Of a stretch of DNA of 64,000 nucleotides, positions 62,799 through 64,000 are shown piece after piece; the stretch's first letter is position 1, and every line of letters begins with the position of its first letter. Under the pieces are notes generated by a model. It was given only the letters and a program-made list of their open reading frames with translations, was not told the origin of the DNA and made no database searches. Location of the stretch: the NCBI GenBank assembly GCA_019022495.1, contig JAFEKR010000007.1:1798001-1862000 (forward strand). The letters run 5' to 3'. The translations under genes were made by a program, and so were the position numbers. Source of the DNA: Epichloe hybrida. Lineage: Eukaryota; Ascomycota; Sordariomycetes; Hypocreales; Clavicipitaceae.

Positions 62799-63244
62799 TT
62801 CGCCTAGTTTCTCCTCTTCTTCGAAAGTTGCGAGGCGAAGTAAGTAGTAGCAGCAACGATGGCCGGCGTGTCAGCAGGAAGATGGAATGCGTGAAGTGCG
62901 ATGCTTCTGCCTCCGAAGTTGAGACCAACAAGCGCAGCCACTAATATGTACGTCCCTGTGACTTCGACGTTGCCTGCAAAGAGGTGAGTGGCCCCACCAC
63001 ACCAAAAAGGCTTTCCGGAGAAAAGAGGCGCCGATGCCTGCTAAAGTTCCCTTCGGCTGCCCACTTGTGTGCAGCACTGAAGCCAAGAAAAAAAATTGAG
63101 TGGGGACTGAAGCTATTCCTTGACTAAAATTTTTCCATCACATCGTACTCGCGTGCGCACATCGACTGCAATTGCGCCTCGCAAGGAAGGAGAATCCCAA
63201 TCGACTCGAGCAAGACCGTACGAGGGAGTCTGAATTCTTCCAAA
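62799..63244. promoter_or_regulatory. Shared divergent promoter VMA6 / NOP58
   Basis: 446 bp between start codons. Contains the RRPE-like element described separately and A-rich tracts near 63,090. Short frames here have no recognisable product. Confidence 0.45.
63126..63135 (-). promoter_or_regulatory. RRPE-like element upstream of NOP58
   Basis: AAAATTTTTC, reverse complement GAAAAATTTT, 110 bp before the NOP58 ATG. This matches the rRNA-processing element of yeast ribosome-biogenesis genes. No PAC element (GATGAG) was seen nearby. A 10-bp A/T-rich match may be chance. Confidence 0.35.
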
Positions 63245-64000
63245 ATGTCTCTCTTCGTTCTTGCCGAAACGCCTGCAGGGTGAGTATTCTTTCTCTTGCC
63301 CAGTCCTATTCTCCAGCTGGAGACAAGGCCCTGTCTGAACATCGGAAAACCATGGCTAATTTTACCTCAGCTATGGCCTATTCAAGGCTGCCGACAAGAA
63401 ATTGTTCAAAAATAAAGACCTTGCCGCAGAGCTTGGTCGTCCCGAGAAGCTGGTCGAAATGTGAGAAACCCTCTTGCCTGTTCCATCCAGATCAAATGCC
63501 AAAATTGTGCCTGCTAACAAAAACTTTGAAGGCTGAAGTTGAAAAAGTTCGTCAAGTTCGAAAGCGCCGCCATGGCCCTTGAGGAAGCCGCATCTCTCAA
63601 GGAGGGCAAAGTTCCCGAGTTTTTGACGACCCTGCTCGACGAACTCAAGACCGAAAAAAAGGCTTCCCTTGCCGTCGCCGACATGAAGCTGGGAACTGCC
63701 ATCTCCAACTTGCCCCAGTTCAACATCTCCCCTGTGTCTGGCTCCGAAACTATGGAAGTCTTCCGAGGAATCCGAGAACATCTCTCATCGCTCATTCCTG
63801 GCCTTGAGCAGGAAATCGTCGATCGCATGTCGCTTGGTCTCTCCCACTCAATGTCCCGTCATAAGCTCAAGTTCTCTGCCGACAAGGTCGACTCCATGAT
63901 CATCCAAGCCGTCAAGCTGCTCGACGACATGGACAAAGAATTGAACGTGTATGCTATGCGGACCAAGGAGTGGTACGGATGGCACTTCCCCGAAATGGCC
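63245..64000 (+). CDS. NOP58: Box C/D snoRNP core protein NOP58, 5' part
   Basis: Exons 63245-63279, 63371-63460 and 63532 onward; the window ends inside exon 3 at an intact codon. Introns are 91 and 71 nt (GTGAGT...CAG; GTGAGA...AAG with a CTAAC branch site). The protein starts MSLFVLAETPAG-YGLFKAADKK and continues LGRPEKLVEM-LKLKKFVKF, ESAAMALEEAASLKEGKVPE, GLSHSMSRHKLKFSADKVDS and MRTKEWYGWHFPEMA, the NOP5/NOP58 N-terminal and coiled-coil regions entering the NOSIC/Nop domain. NOP58 binds box C/D snoRNAs with fibrillarin in the nucleolus for rRNA 2'-O-methylation and processing. The start has a good context (CCAAAATGT). 198 residues are visible out of roughly 600. Confidence 0.97.

Overview
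The window looks like a chromosome segment from a filamentous ascomycete (Pezizomycotina, probably a Sordariomycete; placement is inferred from gene content and intron style). It has two sharply different halves. Bases 1 to about 50,815 are a very AT-rich block in which CpA and TpG are almost absent and TpA is everywhere, the signature of repeat-induced point mutation (RIP). I see no functional host gene there. From about 50,815 to the end the DNA is GC-balanced and packed with intact, intron-containing housekeeping genes.

The AT-rich half is a nest of dead transposons. I resolve: a chromodomain Ty3/Gypsy family with 270-bp LTRs (G1; fragments at 1-2157, 2174-2401, 4131-7664, 12166-12381, 21293-24119, 24120-24227, 37005-43557); other Ty3/Gypsy elements G2 (about 43558-50425) and G3 (7665-12158); a split LTR element of unclear class (G4); a complete Ty1/Copia element with 291-bp LTRs and a 5-bp target duplication (12775-19623); a full-length Tad-like LINE of 6.6 kb (26347-32925) plus 5'-truncated copies; two families of hAT-like non-autonomous elements (E and F) that begin CAGAG and can make 8-bp target duplications; and a 632-bp miniature LTR element (38491-39122).

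Two structural results stand out. First, the four 8-bp flanks of the two E copies match crosswise in reverse complement. This shows that the 3.07-kb segment 21163-24227 was inverted by recombination between oppositely oriented E copies; reversing it reunites the halves of a broken G1 LTR. Second, the miniature LTR element carries a 13-nt site one base after its 5' LTR that is a perfect reverse complement of a site inside the LTR, as expected for Tf1/sushi-type self-primed reverse transcription. G1 and G2 show shorter versions of the same arrangement.

The gene half carries, in order: a long RasGEF of the LTE1 type (+), 40S ribosomal protein S0/uS2 (-), mitochondrial ribosomal protein uS15m (+), V-ATPase subunit d/VMA6 (-), and the 5' part of the box C/D snoRNP protein NOP58 (+, cut by the window end). 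RPS0/uS15m and VMA6/NOP58 are divergent pairs with short shared promoters. LTE1/RPS0 and uS15m/VMA6 are convergent. The LTE1 start lies only about 0.6 kb from the RIP block edge.
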